A DNA stretch of 64,000 nucleotides from Siphonodentalium dalli (GCA_032622095.1 CP136067.1:198986052-199050051), one strand, 5' to 3'. Positions 9,826-21,424 are shown, numbered from the stretch's first letter. Numbers and translations: made by a program. The notes: generated from the letters alone by a model not told the origin.

Positions 9826-11078
9826 TTAATGGACCCTACTTTCAGTCTAACTTTTGGGACCGCAGTGGCCATCAGTTGGAAATTTACTAATCAGAGGGTT
9901 GTCGGTTAGAAACTTCTATCACTTTGAAAACTTGTGGTACCAGCTGGAAAATTTAAACCCAAGATTCAAGGGGTAGAGTTGAAAGAAAGGTCACTGGACC
10001 AAAAAACAAATATATATATATATGACATATTAAATAGCTAAATGGGTTGCATCTTGATATAGTTTCCCAACTTAATGATTTTCGTATATAAATAACAGAG
10101 TATATGTATTATATCAGAGGAATCAAACACAACATTGAGTCAGTGACACCAGTTACCAAAATATGTTTTAAATAACTTTTAAGTTAAATATGTGTAATAT
10201 CAGAGGTTTCTATGGTGTTTTGGGGACTATTATAGCAAACGGGTCTTCAAACTGAGTGCCATATAAATATATCAGCTTGTTGTAGCTGGACGTCTTGTCA
10301 GGTGTGCATTGGAAAATTGTAATTGTCCCAACCTTATTATATTGTTTTATATTATTGATGAAAACCAGTACTCGATAATTTTGTAGCTACATTATTTGCT
10401 ATAACTCGTACACAAAAATCGCGAAACCTTTACTCTTATCCGTACCCACCTTACTCGAACTCGTTCACACAAATTCACCACTGCCTTTTTAAAATAGCTA
10501 TTTTCGGAACCATTTATACAAATCATGTCAAATTTAGCACATATAAATCAGAAAATAACCTAGACAATCGACTTCAAGTAACGCTCAGGCCCGAGACGTG
10601 CGCATTATCCCGACACTGTGGTAACCAAGGGCATCGGGCGTCGGAATGTTCGCTTAATTGGCGTCTTTGTAACAACACTTTGAGTTTGAATTAAAACTGT
10701 GACAATTCCCATCTTCCACACACAGAGAACTTTATAATTATTTCTGTACACAATGCATCGTGTGGTTTCTAAGAATAAAGTATTGTCTAACTATTTAACA
10801 ACATAATGAAGATATCGATCTCAGAAGACCAGTATGGTTTGAAATGTTTCCGGAAAGTGTTCACGCCTGTGTTCTCGCAGTTCAATGGATACAATAGTTT
10901 TGTAAAGAGCCAGGATGTCTACTAATTATAATTTAAGGATACATGAGGTTATTTAGTAAGTGTACAGTATAACACATATCGTCCAGAATTGACAGGCATA
11001 ACAAGTAAGTAATGCTTTATTCTCATCCAATAATCTTAAAACAAATGTGTATAAAGTCTACATAATATGGTTTAATTC
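9826..11078. other. No gene recognised
   Basis: Starts with weak similarity to the dispersed 'catcagttggaaattt' repeat (9865-9960). After that I see only AT-rich, apparently non-coding sequence with a short (TA)n at 10009-10022. Confidence 0.3.
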
Positions 11079-11092
11079 TCTCTCTCTCTATA

Positions 11093-11126
<34 letters not shown>
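11079..11126. repeat. (CT)n microsatellite
   Basis: Nearly uninterrupted CT dinucleotide run with a few TAT and GT breaks. Confidence 0.9.
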
Positions 11127-11656
11127 GCACAAAGGCTACCACATAAGACATTGGCAGCAGTTGTCAATTTGTTATGCACTGTGTTTGTGTCAAAACTGAA
11201 CAGCAATTACTTTTGTAGCACAAAGTGTTAAAGCTGCTGCCAGATCTCATTTCTACACAATTGTGTTTAAGATCAAAATTAAAACATATTGTGTAATAAT
11301 TTATACACGAGAAAACGTATATACATAATTTACAGTTGAAAACATTCCGGTACAGTCAATCACAGTACAACTCTCAGCCAGACAAGATATTACTTACCTA
11401 TTTTCTAAAGTTTTGAGGCACTTTTGACGGTGAAGCATGTAATAGAATAATCATTTTCAATTTTTTCAAATTTCTGGTGTTTGCAAACTGTTTGGCTTTT
11501 CTTCACCTAATTACAAGGTAATTACCCAGCACCATTATCGTTTGATTGTGTTATGACCGATATAACACAATTATTACATACTAGATATACTAGATACACG
11601 TCCCAGTGGTCAGTTGGCCAAATAAGTTAAACGTGTTTGGAGACTATCATTCAAAG
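11127..11656. other. No feature recognised
   Basis: AT-rich sequence without supportable genes or repeats. Confidence 0.3.
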
Positions 11657-12229
11657 CGTGTCCGGGCGCGCGCGATTATTACGCCGTTTTCTGTCGTCCG
11701 TATATGTTCAATGCGATTTGTATTATTCACACCGCAAACGACCATATCGCTGGCCACGAAGCGATCACAGAAGTGATTTTATGCTTCGCCGATTTGTCGA
11801 GTTATTGCAAACCAGCGGAATAATTGGGTTGCTGTCAAATAGGATGTTTATCCATGCGTATTTGTCATATTTGAAGACGACACATTCATTTGTCGTCGCG
11901 ATAACAAAGGTGGTGGATGACTTTAGCGACAGGCTGATAACTGAAGCGCAAATCCATGCACCATTCCATTTGACATATTATATTGGACAATGAGTTTGAA
12001 AAACCCATACATATATACGTTGAGCAAATTCTGTTTAAAATTTCAATATACATTGTATTTGTCACCTGCCTGTAAATGGTGCATTAAAATGACTATCTAC
12101 CCTGACTGTCGCGCGCGACGAAGCGATTCAGTCGCGCTCGGTGTGAATATAAAAATCTCGCGTTTTGAACCGCTACTGAATACAGAACAGAAAACGGCTG
12201 TAAAAATCGCGCGCTCGCGCCCGGTGTGG
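11657..12229. mobile_element. MITE with GC-rich terminal inverted repeats (Harbinger-like?)
   Basis: The left end CCGGGCGCGCGCGATTATTA continues ...CGCCGTTTTCTGTC. The right end, reverse-complemented, is CCGGGCGCGAGCGCGCGATT then TTTACAGCCGTTTTCTGTTC. Similarity continues inward through 'attcacaccg' on both sides, so the inverted repeats exceed 100 bp with indels. GC-rich bases at the ends contrast with the AT-rich middle. No transposase is present. PIF/Harbinger is a guess from end style; a 3-bp target duplication was not identified. The 118- and 86-codon frames inside are not credible genes. Confidence 0.5.
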
Positions 12230-12876
12230 ATTGACCTTTATTATTGCTGACTGCGTGCCATATCACGTGCGCTTAATCTCAATTTAAAACTATTTACTTG
12301 AAGAAAAAAATCATTATCCTTAAAAACCAAAGTACGCTATAATACTATGGCCACCAAAAAACTAAAATATGCAATGAAAAATGATTTATTTATTTTTTCG
12401 CAGACATGATGTCAGATAGTAAACTGAGTTGGATACAAGCTAGACAATGCTCCGCGTTTGTTGCAAATATTTCTTATCAAACACTCAATGACCAGCCTTG
12501 AACATTGTTGTTTTTATTCAGTTTAAACCACATAATTAGAATGTATCTCTCATATTGTGAGGTGAACAGGTGTTGTTATAGTACTATAGCATACATTGGT
12601 TATAGAGGATAATTGTTTTCCCCATCAAATTGATAGTTTAATATTTTTTTTTTGAAAATTCAAGAATGGGGCGCCTCCTTAAACAAACGAATATAACGTC
12701 GGGTTCAGATTCCTCTTTGCAAAATAATGGCGAATAACGTCATCGGTTATTGTCAAAATTGTTCTTTCCACGAAGTAATCCTTAATTAGTTTGTTCTGCT
12801 TGGAAAACCGTTTTCGTCGTCAGTTTCTTTAATGGAAACTAGCATCATCCTTCAGAATGAGAAATACGACAATAAT
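12230..12876. other. No gene recognised
   Basis: AT-rich spacer between the GC-ended MITE and a LINE 3' end. Nothing supportable. Confidence 0.3.
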
Positions 12877-13554
12877 ATATATAACTTTATTGCCTCCAGT
12901 ATTGAAGATTTAACAAAAGATACAGGGTACATGAATGTAAAATATGTACAATTAGCAGTCAAGAGGACCTAATGAAAAGAAAGGCAAGTGAGAAATCACA
13001 CGAGGAAAAGAATAACATTCTGATTGTAGGTACATGAACACGAGCTTACATATTTTAGAGACAACATCAACAGACAACACACACCCTCTAGACCACACCG
13101 TACGCATACACAAGCTAACACATTACGTAGACACACACAACCGTACACACATACGATAGTATGTACTGGCACAACAGCACTCCACCAAGCTCATTAACAT
13201 AGGGCAAGAGCATAGCATTGCCGTTTTCTCCACATATCCACAAACACATATATTCAAATCAACCCACGAACATCAGACAAATTCATTTGACGCACTTTCT
13301 CACCGCCTTTCACGCGCTCGCTTCCTATTGCACGATTTGCTGTTATGGGCTCTGTTCTGTCCATAGTAGCAATCAACCCCTACGTGATTCAGGAATTCAA
13401 TATATTGCACTCCAGACATCTCTGATGAGTTTATTGAAGTCCATCGTATCTTACTATGAAGTCGGTAGATATGGTTATAATAATTGAGGCGAAAAGTGGC
13501 CACTTCAAAGAAAAACAGATAACGCACATTCAAAAGAAGAGTAAAATTTGTGCT
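12877..13554 (-). mobile_element. 3' end of a non-LTR retrotransposon (same family as 22099-23813)
   Basis: The minus strand ends 'aatactggaggcaataaag' then 'ttatatata', the same 3' terminus as the LINE at 22099-23813. It shares about 300 bp of 3' UTR with that element (GT-rich stretch, 'gagctcgtgttcatgtac'). The further 350 bp (13200-13554) is also present at 15297-15995. No coding part remains. Confidence 0.65.
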
Positions 13555-13561
13555 ATCGAAA

Positions 13562-13672
13562 TGGACCCACTATCACCCTTTGTCATGTGGCGCCCTACGT
13601 GGGGCTCGAACCGACGACCCCGAGATTAAGAGTCTCGTGCGCCAAAATGTCAAAGGGTGAGAGTGGGTCAAT
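13562..13672. repeat. Inverted repeat enclosing half a tRNA
   Basis: Left arm 'gacccactatcaccctttg' (13564 on) pairs with the complement of 'caaagggtgagagtgggtc' (ending about 13670). The arms are roughly 30 bases at about 85% match, around the tRNA-Lys half at 13588-13638. Confidence 0.65.
13588..13638 (-). pseudogene. tRNA-Lys(CUU) 3'-half pseudogene with encoded CCA
   Basis: The minus strand reads anticodon arm (cgagactCTTaatctcg, anticodon complement at 13628-13630), variable region, T arm with loop TTCGAGC, acceptor strand 'tagggcg', then CCA (complement of 13588-13590). D arm and 5' acceptor strand are missing. Encoded CCA is not normal for a eukaryotic nuclear tRNA gene and suggests copying from a mature tRNA or from a reverse-transcription primer. 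Read on +, it resembles an extended primer-binding site starting TGGCGCCC. Confidence 0.7.
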
Positions 13673-14662
13673 TTCTATAGTATAAATGACCTTGAGCCTT
13701 GACATTAAATTTATAAGTTAGCCTGGCAGTATGGGCTCTGACAATTCTCTTGGTGGGCAGGGTCTATGGAAAGTTCATATCACCTTGTCTTCATATAGCA
13801 TTTATTCACCAACGTCATCATGATAAGAATACACACTCTTGATATACATATAGCACATCAACATCGAACATGACATGGCACATCAATGTAGACAAACATC
13901 ATACATAAGTTGTGTATAGTATAGGCCCTGCAACCAAATGCAAATATACAACCATTTGCATATATAATAAGCACGCACATGTGCATGCACAAATATATTA
14001 AAGGAACTTGAGGAGTTTCTGCAAACACCAGAGATGCCAGATATCCAATCTATATCTATCTAATTTGAGATATCTACAAACTGGCATCTCAGGCTATCGA
14101 GGGATAACCTCACAAAAGTAACCACATTAAAATAAGGATAAAATAGGAAATATACTCCTAACTATCGGGCCGTATATACTTTATGTCAAAACGGGACAAA
14201 CTCTACTGATTTACTTTTAGACAAAAGTTATTATAAAAACATGACTATAACGATAAAATAAAGCAACTGTGAACATACCAGTTCAATGGGACATATGCCA
14301 CTATGTCAGGACAATCTGCGTTCAACCATAATCTAAACTTGACGACATCTTGACGACAAAATAAACTAATACTTTCGGAAGACAACTTTACTTTCTGACC
14401 ACCGATAAACAGTAAAACGCCAATCTTGAAAGCCCGCGAAATATCATTTAACCTTTGACCATATGCGAGCGGCTGTGTCATCCAATCAGCGGCGAGCTTA
14501 CCTGTGCTATTTGAAGCGGCGTTACTATATTGTTAGCAGTGGGCTGAAGTGACAGATTAATAATACATGGACGGTTTATTGTTACAGCGAAGTTAAGAGG
14601 GTAAACGGGAAGTCGTAAATACCGGTGATTTGAACGAATATGTTAGCTGCTAGTTGTCAGTA
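13673..14662. other. No confident gene
   Basis: Contains a small hairpin at about 14031-14091 (arms gagatgccag / ctggcatctc). On the minus strand, a frame at 14481-14245 begins just downstream of an inverted CCAAT motif and runs to a GTATGT donor-like site, but the peptide is not recognisable. Confidence 0.3.
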
Positions 14663-15061
14663 TTAACCCTTTACCCAACAAACCGGCCAAAACCGGCCAA
14701 ATAAAGCTTCAACAGCCTAAAATATCCTCGGTCTGTCTCAATAACACCATACAAATATGGATATCATTGGAACCGGTTCATTGACCACATTGTGATGGTT
14801 ACAGTTATGCCCTGTGCCAATGCATTCTCTTATATATGCGAGTCGACCATAGGTCGCCTCGCATATATAAGAGAATGCATTGGCCTAAAAAAAATCTTTT
14901 TTAACACTTTTTACCATTTTTTCTTACATTCTTTAACAATTTTATAATTTTTAATGTGTTAAGCCAATGCATTCTCTTATATATGCGAGGCGACCTATGG
15001 TCGACTCGCATATATAAGAGAATGCATTGGCAAAGGGCCATGCTGTTGGGTAAAGGGTTAA
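14663..15061. mobile_element. piggyBac-type MITE (TTAA target site), copy A
   Basis: Bounded by TTAA at 14663-14666 and 15058-15061, with inverted ends CCCTTTACCCAACA / TGTTGGGTAAAGGG. TTAA duplication plus CCC ends is the piggyBac signature. The interior holds two 69-base palindromic modules (14816-14884 and 14963-15031, 'gccaatgcattctcttatat...') in opposite orientation around a T-rich spacer. No transposase. The inverted-orientation copy at 17545-17944 is nearly identical. Confidence 0.85.
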
Positions 15062-15104
15062 CCTGTATTAGTTGTATATATACATGTACTAGGGCTAAAT
15101 TACA

Positions 15105-15995
15105 CCGTCACATGTACATGAACACGAGCTTACATATGTTAGAGACCACATCAACATACAACACACACCTTCTCGACGACACCCGTACGCATACACAAGC
15201 TAACACATTACGTAGACACACACAACCGTACACACATACTCTAGGATGTACTGTCACAACAGCACTTCAAGCTCATTCACGTAGGACAAGAGCATAGCAT
15301 TGCCGTTTTCTCCACATATCCACAAACACATATATTCAAATCAACCCACGAACATCAGACAAATTCATTTCAAGCCCTTTCTCACCGCCAGTCACGCGCT
15401 CGCTTCCTATTGCATGATTTGCGGTTAATGGTTCTCTGTTCTGTCCATAGTAGCAATATCCGCCAGGATACATGTACGTGACGGGTTGGTAGGTCATGGC
15501 AAACTCATTGGAATATAAAACGCCGATTATCTTGGGGATTTGAGTCGGTCAGTTGACAACATCCTTACATGAATACTTCGACCCCCGACCCCGTTCCCTG
15601 ACCCTCAAATCTTATTCGGGGTGGCTCCAATTTAGAAAATTTAAACTATGCCTATATATATGATGCCTATATACATTTGAAGGAAAAATAGTTTATGTTA
15701 ATAAAACTGTTGGTGCCCCCGACCCAAACCTACATCCCTGACTTACGCCACTTAGGAAAATTTAAACTACCTCGTCATTTTCCCCATGTTGGTCAGTTGA
15801 CCGAATACTATGTTGTTATTGTACCCCTACGTGTTTCACGAATTCAATATATTGCACTCCAGATATCTCTGATAAGTTTATTGAAGTCCATCGTATCCTA
15901 CTATGAAGTCGGTATATATGGTTATAATAATTGATCGAAAAGTGGCCACTTCAAAGAAAAACAGATAACGCACATTCAAAAGAAGAGTAGAATTG
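15105..15995 (-). mobile_element. Second LINE 3'-end copy, interrupted
   Basis: It parallels 13020-13554 at high identity but lacks the extreme 3' terminus: the MITE at 14663-15061 lies just beyond. About 370 bp at 15456-15825 is extra relative to the other copy and splits the matching sequence. That insert is non-coding and not recognised. Confidence 0.6.
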
Positions 15996-16352
15996 TGCTA
16001 TCCGTGAGGAAGGAAAATTCGCTATATTTGGGTTTAAAACAATGCAGAAAAACTGGTAAGAAAATGAAAATTGAAATTTTAGTCCGGGAACCTGGTCAGT
16101 CAACGTGCACACCCTCACCCAGGATTAAACTTCATTCATTTGTTTTATTGTAAGGATGTCTGCTCAAACTATTTCGACGTTAAAAGGTATGTACCGGGTA
16201 TTTCATGAATAATTTGACTGAAAAAAATCCAAAATGGAGGACATAATGGCAACCGGAAGTAGTATAAAGAGCATTTTACGGTAACATTCACCATAGGTGC
16301 CAGTTGCGCCACCATACATGATGTCCAATCCTTCGAAATGAAAAGAGTGTCC
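15996..16352. other. No feature recognised
   Basis: Short unassigned spacer before the minisatellite. Confidence 0.3.
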
Positions 16353-17325
16353 AATATGCAACAAAACTAGTGTCCCAGGCCATCCGAGGAGAGTCCTATG
16401 TCATATAACAGGTGTCCCAAACCACCAACTGTGGTCTCAATCCATTCAACGGCCCAATCAGTGAACCAGTCGTCAAATGAGTCTAATTCCACCACTCATG
16501 TGTCCCATATCCACATCTAGTGTCCAAAAACCAACCAATTGGTGTCCCAAACCATCCAATGGGTGGCACAAACACTTAAGTAGTGCCCCATACCATATGC
16601 GCCTGATTCCCGACCCGCACAGATAGTCCACCAAACCATGCATCTGGTGCCCTAACCCACACAATGAGTAACACAAGCCATCCGAGGAGTGTCTCAATTC
16701 ACCCATATTAGTGTCGCAACACTGCAACGATTGTTCCAAACCACAGTGCATGGTACTGCCCCAAACAATACAACTGGTGTTCCAAACAACATAGGTTTGG
16801 TCCGAACCACATAGGTTTTGTTCCTAACTACAAAAATGAGGGTCCCTAACCATCCAACGAGTGCTCCAAATCATACGAGTGGGTCAATCAATCAAATGAT
16901 TGCCCCAAACCACACAATGAGTGTCCCAAACAATCCAGCGAGTGTTCGAAAGGAAACGAGTGTCTAATGTGCACCCTATACATCACAACTGGAGGCCCAC
17001 GTCATCCGGAGAAAGTCCTTTGTCATATAACAGGTGTCCCAAACCACAAAAAGTCGTCTCAATCCACTCAATGGCCAAATCAGTGAACAAATCGACAAAT
17101 TAGTGTCCCATTCCACCACATATGTGTTAAAAACCACCCAATTGGTGTCTCAAACCAATCAATGGGTGTCACAATCCACCCAGCGAGTGACCCAAACCAT
17201 AAAACTAGTATCACAAACCGGCCATTGAGTTCCCGTTCCCAATCCATCCAAATGGTGTCACAAACCATCTATTAACTTGCATCTCAAAACATCCAAACAA
17301 GTGTACAAAACCCTCCACCGAGTAT
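16353..17325. repeat. Degenerate 20-bp-class minisatellite, forward arm
   Basis: Dozens of diverged copies of 'agtgtcccaaaccatccaat' fill the segment. Frames on either strand are repeat by-products. Confidence 0.8.
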
Positions 17326-17952
17326 TTAACCCTTTCATGATGGGTACTGTGCTGATACAGCATTAATGGTCCTGTGCCATGCATACTCTCATATATGCTA
17401 GTCTCCCATAGGGAGTCTTGCATATATAAGATAATTCCGTGGCTTACATGACCAAGGTAAGTATTGTTAGGCCAATGCATTTTCTTATATATGCGATGCG
17501 CCCTATGGCACAGGTTTTCGCAAAATTTCACGAAGCTACAGTCATTAACCCTTTACCCAACAGAACGGCCCTGTGCCAATGCATTCTCTTATATATGCGA
17601 GTCGACCATAGGTCGCCTCGCATATATAAGAGAATGCATTGGCTTAACACATTAAAAATTATAAAATTGTTAAAGAATGTAAGAAAAAATGGTAAAAAGT
17701 GTTAAAAACAGATTTTTTTTAGGCCAATGCATTCTCTTATATATGCGAGGCGACCTATGGTCGACTCGCATATATAAGAGAATGCATTGGCACAGGGCAT
17801 AACTATAACCATCACAATGTGGTCAATGAGCCGGTTCCAATGATATCCATATTTGTATGGTTTTATTGAGACAGACCGAAGATATTTTAGGCTGTTGAAG
17901 CTCTATTTGGCCGGTTTTGGCCGGTTTGTTGGGTAAAGGGTTAAAGGGTTAA
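17326..17952. mobile_element. Older piggyBac-type MITE carrying a nested younger one
   Basis: Starts TTAA then CCCTTTCATGATGGG (17326-17344) and ends AAAGGG then TTAA (17949-17952). Removing 17545-17944 joins a right end ATTAAAGGG that matches the complement of the left end CATGAAAGGG. It contains degenerate forms of the 69-base palindromic module (about 17372-17433 and 17470-17515). Confidence 0.65.
17545..17944. mobile_element. piggyBac-type MITE (TTAA), copy B, nested
   Basis: TTAA at 17545-17548 and 17941-17944 flank CCCTTTACCCAACA ... TGTTGGGTAAAGGG. The interior is the reverse complement of copy A (14663-15061). Palindromic modules lie at 17575-17643 and 17723-17791. Near identity of A and B points to recent activity. 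Confidence 0.85.
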
Positions 17953-18545
17953 GAGCGTCAAATGAGTGTTCCAACCATCCAATGGTTTACCAAACCAATA
18001 GACACTCGTTGTGTTGTTTGAGATATTCGATGGATGATTTTGTATAATAGTTGGGACAATCATTCGATGGTGTGGGACATTCTACATGGGATAGTATTAG
18101 ACACCAGTTGGATGTTTTTAGACACTCCTGAACACTCATTGATTGGTTTGCATTGGACACACATGGGATAGTGTGGGGTTCTCAATTGGTGGTTTGAGAT
18201 GCTCGTTGTGAGGTTTGGGACATCACGTGCATGATTTGGGGCATTCTCTGAATGATATAATAATGTTGTCAGTCGTTGGTTTGGATCACTCATTCGGGCG
18301 TGTTTGGACACCATTTGGATGGTTTGCGACACTAGTTGGGTCGATTGGGATGCGCATTGGGTGGTTCAGGACACTTGTTGGCAAATTGGGGATGCCTGTT
18401 CTGTGGACTGGGTTGGTTTGGTATACTATATTAATTAAGATGGTGGTTTGAGACCCCCCCCCCATGCGTGGACTTAGATGACTTGGGACACTCGTTAAGT
18501 GGTTTGGACACTCATTGGATATGTTTGGATACAAGTTTGGTTGCT
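17953..18545. repeat. Same minisatellite, opposite orientation
   Basis: From about 18000 the unit appears as its reverse complement ('attggatggtttgggacact'), so the two arms form a very large imperfect inverted repeat around the nested MITEs. Includes a poly-C run at about 18455-18464. Confidence 0.7.
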
Positions 18546-20120
18546 GTCGACGCTCATATCATGGCAAATAGGACTATTGGCTATACATTATATTCGACGT
18601 GAGAAGATTTCGTTACAATTTAAATCAATGAAAATATTTATTTGTTTACTTTCGATGCCATGGAAACAGTCTGGTGAACTTTAGCCAAACTTGCCCAATT
18701 TTTCTCCTGCCGGTCGCCATTTTGTCCATATTTTCGATATTGACGCCCTCGTTTGTGCTAAAATTGGCATTAGTGGTTCATATCTGACATATTATTGGTA
18801 TTCAGTATTCAGTACACTGGTGAGTTCAATTCCCTTCTGAGCATTAAAATAATAATTGATTTTTCAGCGAAGTTGTGTTTTAAATCTATTTTAATTTGTT
18901 GGACACTGAAGGGCCAAATACTCGTGATATGGCTCATTATTATCAGATATCGATTTAGCATGGAATATTTTTTTTCTTAAAAAATGGAAACTATCTGGTA
19001 AAATGTAGCGAAATTTGCCCCAATTTGACCACTTCCGGACACCATTTTGTCCGCTATTTTGGATTTTGTAATGACAAAAATAATAATTATTTGTTTTTGT
19101 TGCATATTTCTGCCATTCTATAACATAAATTTAAATTTCGTTGAAGTTTATATTCCACAAGGAACGAAATAACTGACAATTAAGCCATACACGTAAATAG
19201 GACTTTTTTTCAAAGAACTCTAGAAAATTTCCCCCAAAGCGGATTTTGAAAATGTTCCCTCGATTCTGCCCGATAAAATGACACAAACAATTACATATTG
19301 GATATTTTTCATTGTTTTATCGCTTATATGAGAACTATGAAATGCCACTTGTTACTGCACCATTGATTTTGACCAAGAATCATACAGATCTTAGCTTCAG
19401 GGCTTCTACAACGAAATTCCAATAAAATTGTCAGGTAAATTTGACAGCGTGTGAACGCACGGGGTCAATAAAAAATTTATTATTTCATAATTTTCTACAC
19501 CCTTTGTAATGAATTCGCCGGGTGATTTCGTTTTTTTTTGTACCATTTGGTCTGTGAACAATGATGATAGTGGCGATAGTATTAATAAAAAATATCATCT
19601 ATGCGTACGCAGTGAAAATAGAAATATTTTTTCGGGTTTTGGTTGGGTACTTAATTCAAACCCACCATCTTCTTCTTAACGCAGATTCCCAGAACAACAA
19701 TTACCCACCCGCAATAATGCTTAGTCCTATAATTAAGTATTATTGGGGTAGGGTCAATTTTTGTTCTTGTGACCTGTGCTTCTTAAATGAAAACGTCACG
19801 GAATTTATTTTCTTAAACGAGTTTTGTATGACCAGCGATAGCAGGATAACTATTGAGGAAACAATCAGCCATTCTGAAATGAAAACGCCAGGGAATATAG
19901 TTTCAGAAATTGTGTATTATTGATCAGTGATGACTAGAGCACTATTAATATGAAAATCAGCTAATAGAAGTCATTTTGGGGGTTGGGGGTACTTTCAAAA
20001 CCCCCCTTCTGAAAGAAAACGCACACATCATTGCCGAGGAAGTCCTAGAATATTCAGAATGCCTTCTACAAGGCATTCGGACATAACTAACACAACTGAC
20101 ACACAGCTAGTCGCTCAGTA
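18546..20120. other. Diverged two-copy repeat (18655-19065), otherwise no gene
   Basis: The phrase 'atggaaacagtctggtgaac' ... 'ccattttgtcc' at about 18660-18740 recurs with changes at 18984-19065, period about 327 bp. A 120-codon frame at 19561-19923 lacks recognisable features and sits in AT-rich DNA; I do not call it a gene. Confidence 0.4.
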
Positions 20121-20313
20121 ACTACACAAATGATAACCATGATCATTTTGGAAAGTAATTAAATAATTGAAACTGCAATTGAATTACCTGCTATTTATCA
20201 AAGTAATTAATTACTTTCCATTACTTGTAATGGAGAAATGACCCAATTACAAATTACTCTCAATTACTTCAGAAAAAGTAATTAATTACAGTCAATTACA
20301 ATTACCACATCCC
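20121..20313. repeat. 'aattac'-rich element with possible hAT-type right end
   Basis: Repeated 'agtaattaattact' / 'caattac' motifs in both orientations end in 'accacatccctgg', whose complement begins CCAGGGATGTGG and so resembles a hAT terminus. The left end was not identified. Confidence 0.4.
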
Positions 20314-20660
20314 TGGTATCAGCCTATGTACGCATAAGTCAGAGGTCCATCAGAAAGAGTCTGCATCGGTCAGGGTCCATATTAGTCATGGTAAATTTCA
20401 GCCGGTGATCTGTAAAGACCAGAGTCCCTATCTGTTAGGGTCCATATTAGTCATGGTAAGTATCAATCGTTGGGGTGTTATGTAATGTTCCCGGAAACGA
20501 CTAATACAAGAACAATGCTTGATGTCGAATCCGTTCATGCAAACATAAATGTTTGTATATCTGTTATATTTCACAAATTGTAATTGTCCATGGAATACAT
20601 ACTGTTTAAACCAACCCCAGTTAATCGTAAGTTACAAATGGCGTTCCTCTTCATTTGCAG
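20314..20660 (+). other. Upstream flank or 5' intron of the PAN-lectin gene
   Basis: 'agggtccatattagtcatgg' is repeated at about 20384 and 20439. The segment ends in a strong acceptor (ctcttcatttgcag, AG at 20659-20660), suggesting a non-coding exon further left. No TATA box or start site is convincing. Confidence 0.35.
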
Positions 20661-21011
20661 GACACGCCGACAAGAAAACAAACGTGCATAAATCATTCAA
20701 AATGAAAGTTGCTTTTGTTGCCATCTACATACTGGTAGAATCATGTCTTGCAGCAGAGTTCTCTGTTCGCGGCTTTGAGCGACTCATGGGTGTTGAAGGA
20801 GTATTTAACCCTCAATATTTCGAAGCAATGATTCTCACAGGAGAGACAAGTGAGTCGATATGTTCTGCAAAGTGTGTGAGGAATGGCTGTGTGACTTTCG
20901 TTCATAACAAGGGAAGGAAGACTTGTTATTTCTACGATAGACCAATCGTCGCCAACAACCCAAGCAATGTGTTTGGTGAGAATAGTGTCGCTTTCATCGT
21001 GAAACATGATG
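20661..21011 (+). CDS. Secreted PAN + C-type lectin protein, coding exon 1 (5' UTR end, signal peptide, PAN/apple domain)
   Basis: The exon runs from the acceptor at 20660 to donor catgatg|GTGAGT. Translation starts at ATG 20702 (aaaATGA). I chose it because a clean signal peptide follows (MKVAFVAIYILVESCLA, cleavage expected near residue 17-18), whereas the longer upstream frame runs through the acceptor. Residues about 20-95 are PAN/apple-like: C54-x3-C58-x4-C63-x-F and C75 (CVTFVHNKGRKTCYFYDRP). This fold mediates protein or carbohydrate binding in secreted proteins. The coding part is 310 nt, so the exon ends in phase 1, matching exons 2 and 3. With them it predicts a 251-aa extracellular protein with domain order signal-PAN-CTLD, plausibly an immune or mucus recognition lectin (inference). 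Confidence 0.75.
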
Positions 21012-21328
21012 GTGAGTACATGACACAGCATGATACACATTTAAGGCCCAGACATTCCTGTACGTTTTGAATAAATCCATATCAAGTATTGAAAGTCATT
21101 TTGATAAAGAATCTCTCTTGATCTATCGAACTTGGAATTAACATATCGCTATATAGGCATTGCATATAGAAACTTAAACGTTATTAAAGGGAGACTGTAC
21201 CTTAATCCATGCAACCATTTATGTGGTCATCTACTATACTCAACATATAATATCCAATAAATGAATTAATATGAGTCAATAACGAGAGTTAAATACACGA
21301 ACATACACAAGGAACCGCGTATAACAAC

Positions 21329-21424
21329 CTGATAATTATAGGCGTCCAACGTCTAACTAACTTCGCACACCTGATAATTATAGGCGTCCAACGTCTAACT
21401 AACTTCACACACCTGATAATTATA
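21329..21424. repeat. 42-bp tandem repeat, about 2.3 copies
   Basis: 'gataattataggcgtccaac' then 'gtctaactaacttcgcacacct' recurs at 42-bp spacing (starts 21331, 21373, 21415). Confidence 0.85.

Noticed and set aside
11637-12250. 118- and 86-codon plus-strand frames
   Set aside because: They lie across the inverted repeats of the GC-ended MITE; amino-acid content follows base composition.
13080-13550. Possible CRISPR-like or host gene duplication between 13.0-13.55 kb and 15.1-16.0 kb
   Set aside because: The repeated blocks are explained by two copies of a LINE 3' end; there are no regular spacers and this is eukaryotic DNA.
14956-15297. 113-codon frame
   Set aside because: Starts inside the piggyBac-type MITE and continues into the LINE 3' UTR; not a gene.
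16473-17531. Frames of 60-106 codons in the minisatellite
   Set aside because: Degenerate tandem repeat read in frame; repeated WFxT/GLGHQ-like strings only reflect the DNA repeat.
19561-19923. 120-codon frame
   Set aside because: No recognisable domain, no promoter or splice context, AT-biased composition; may be chance.
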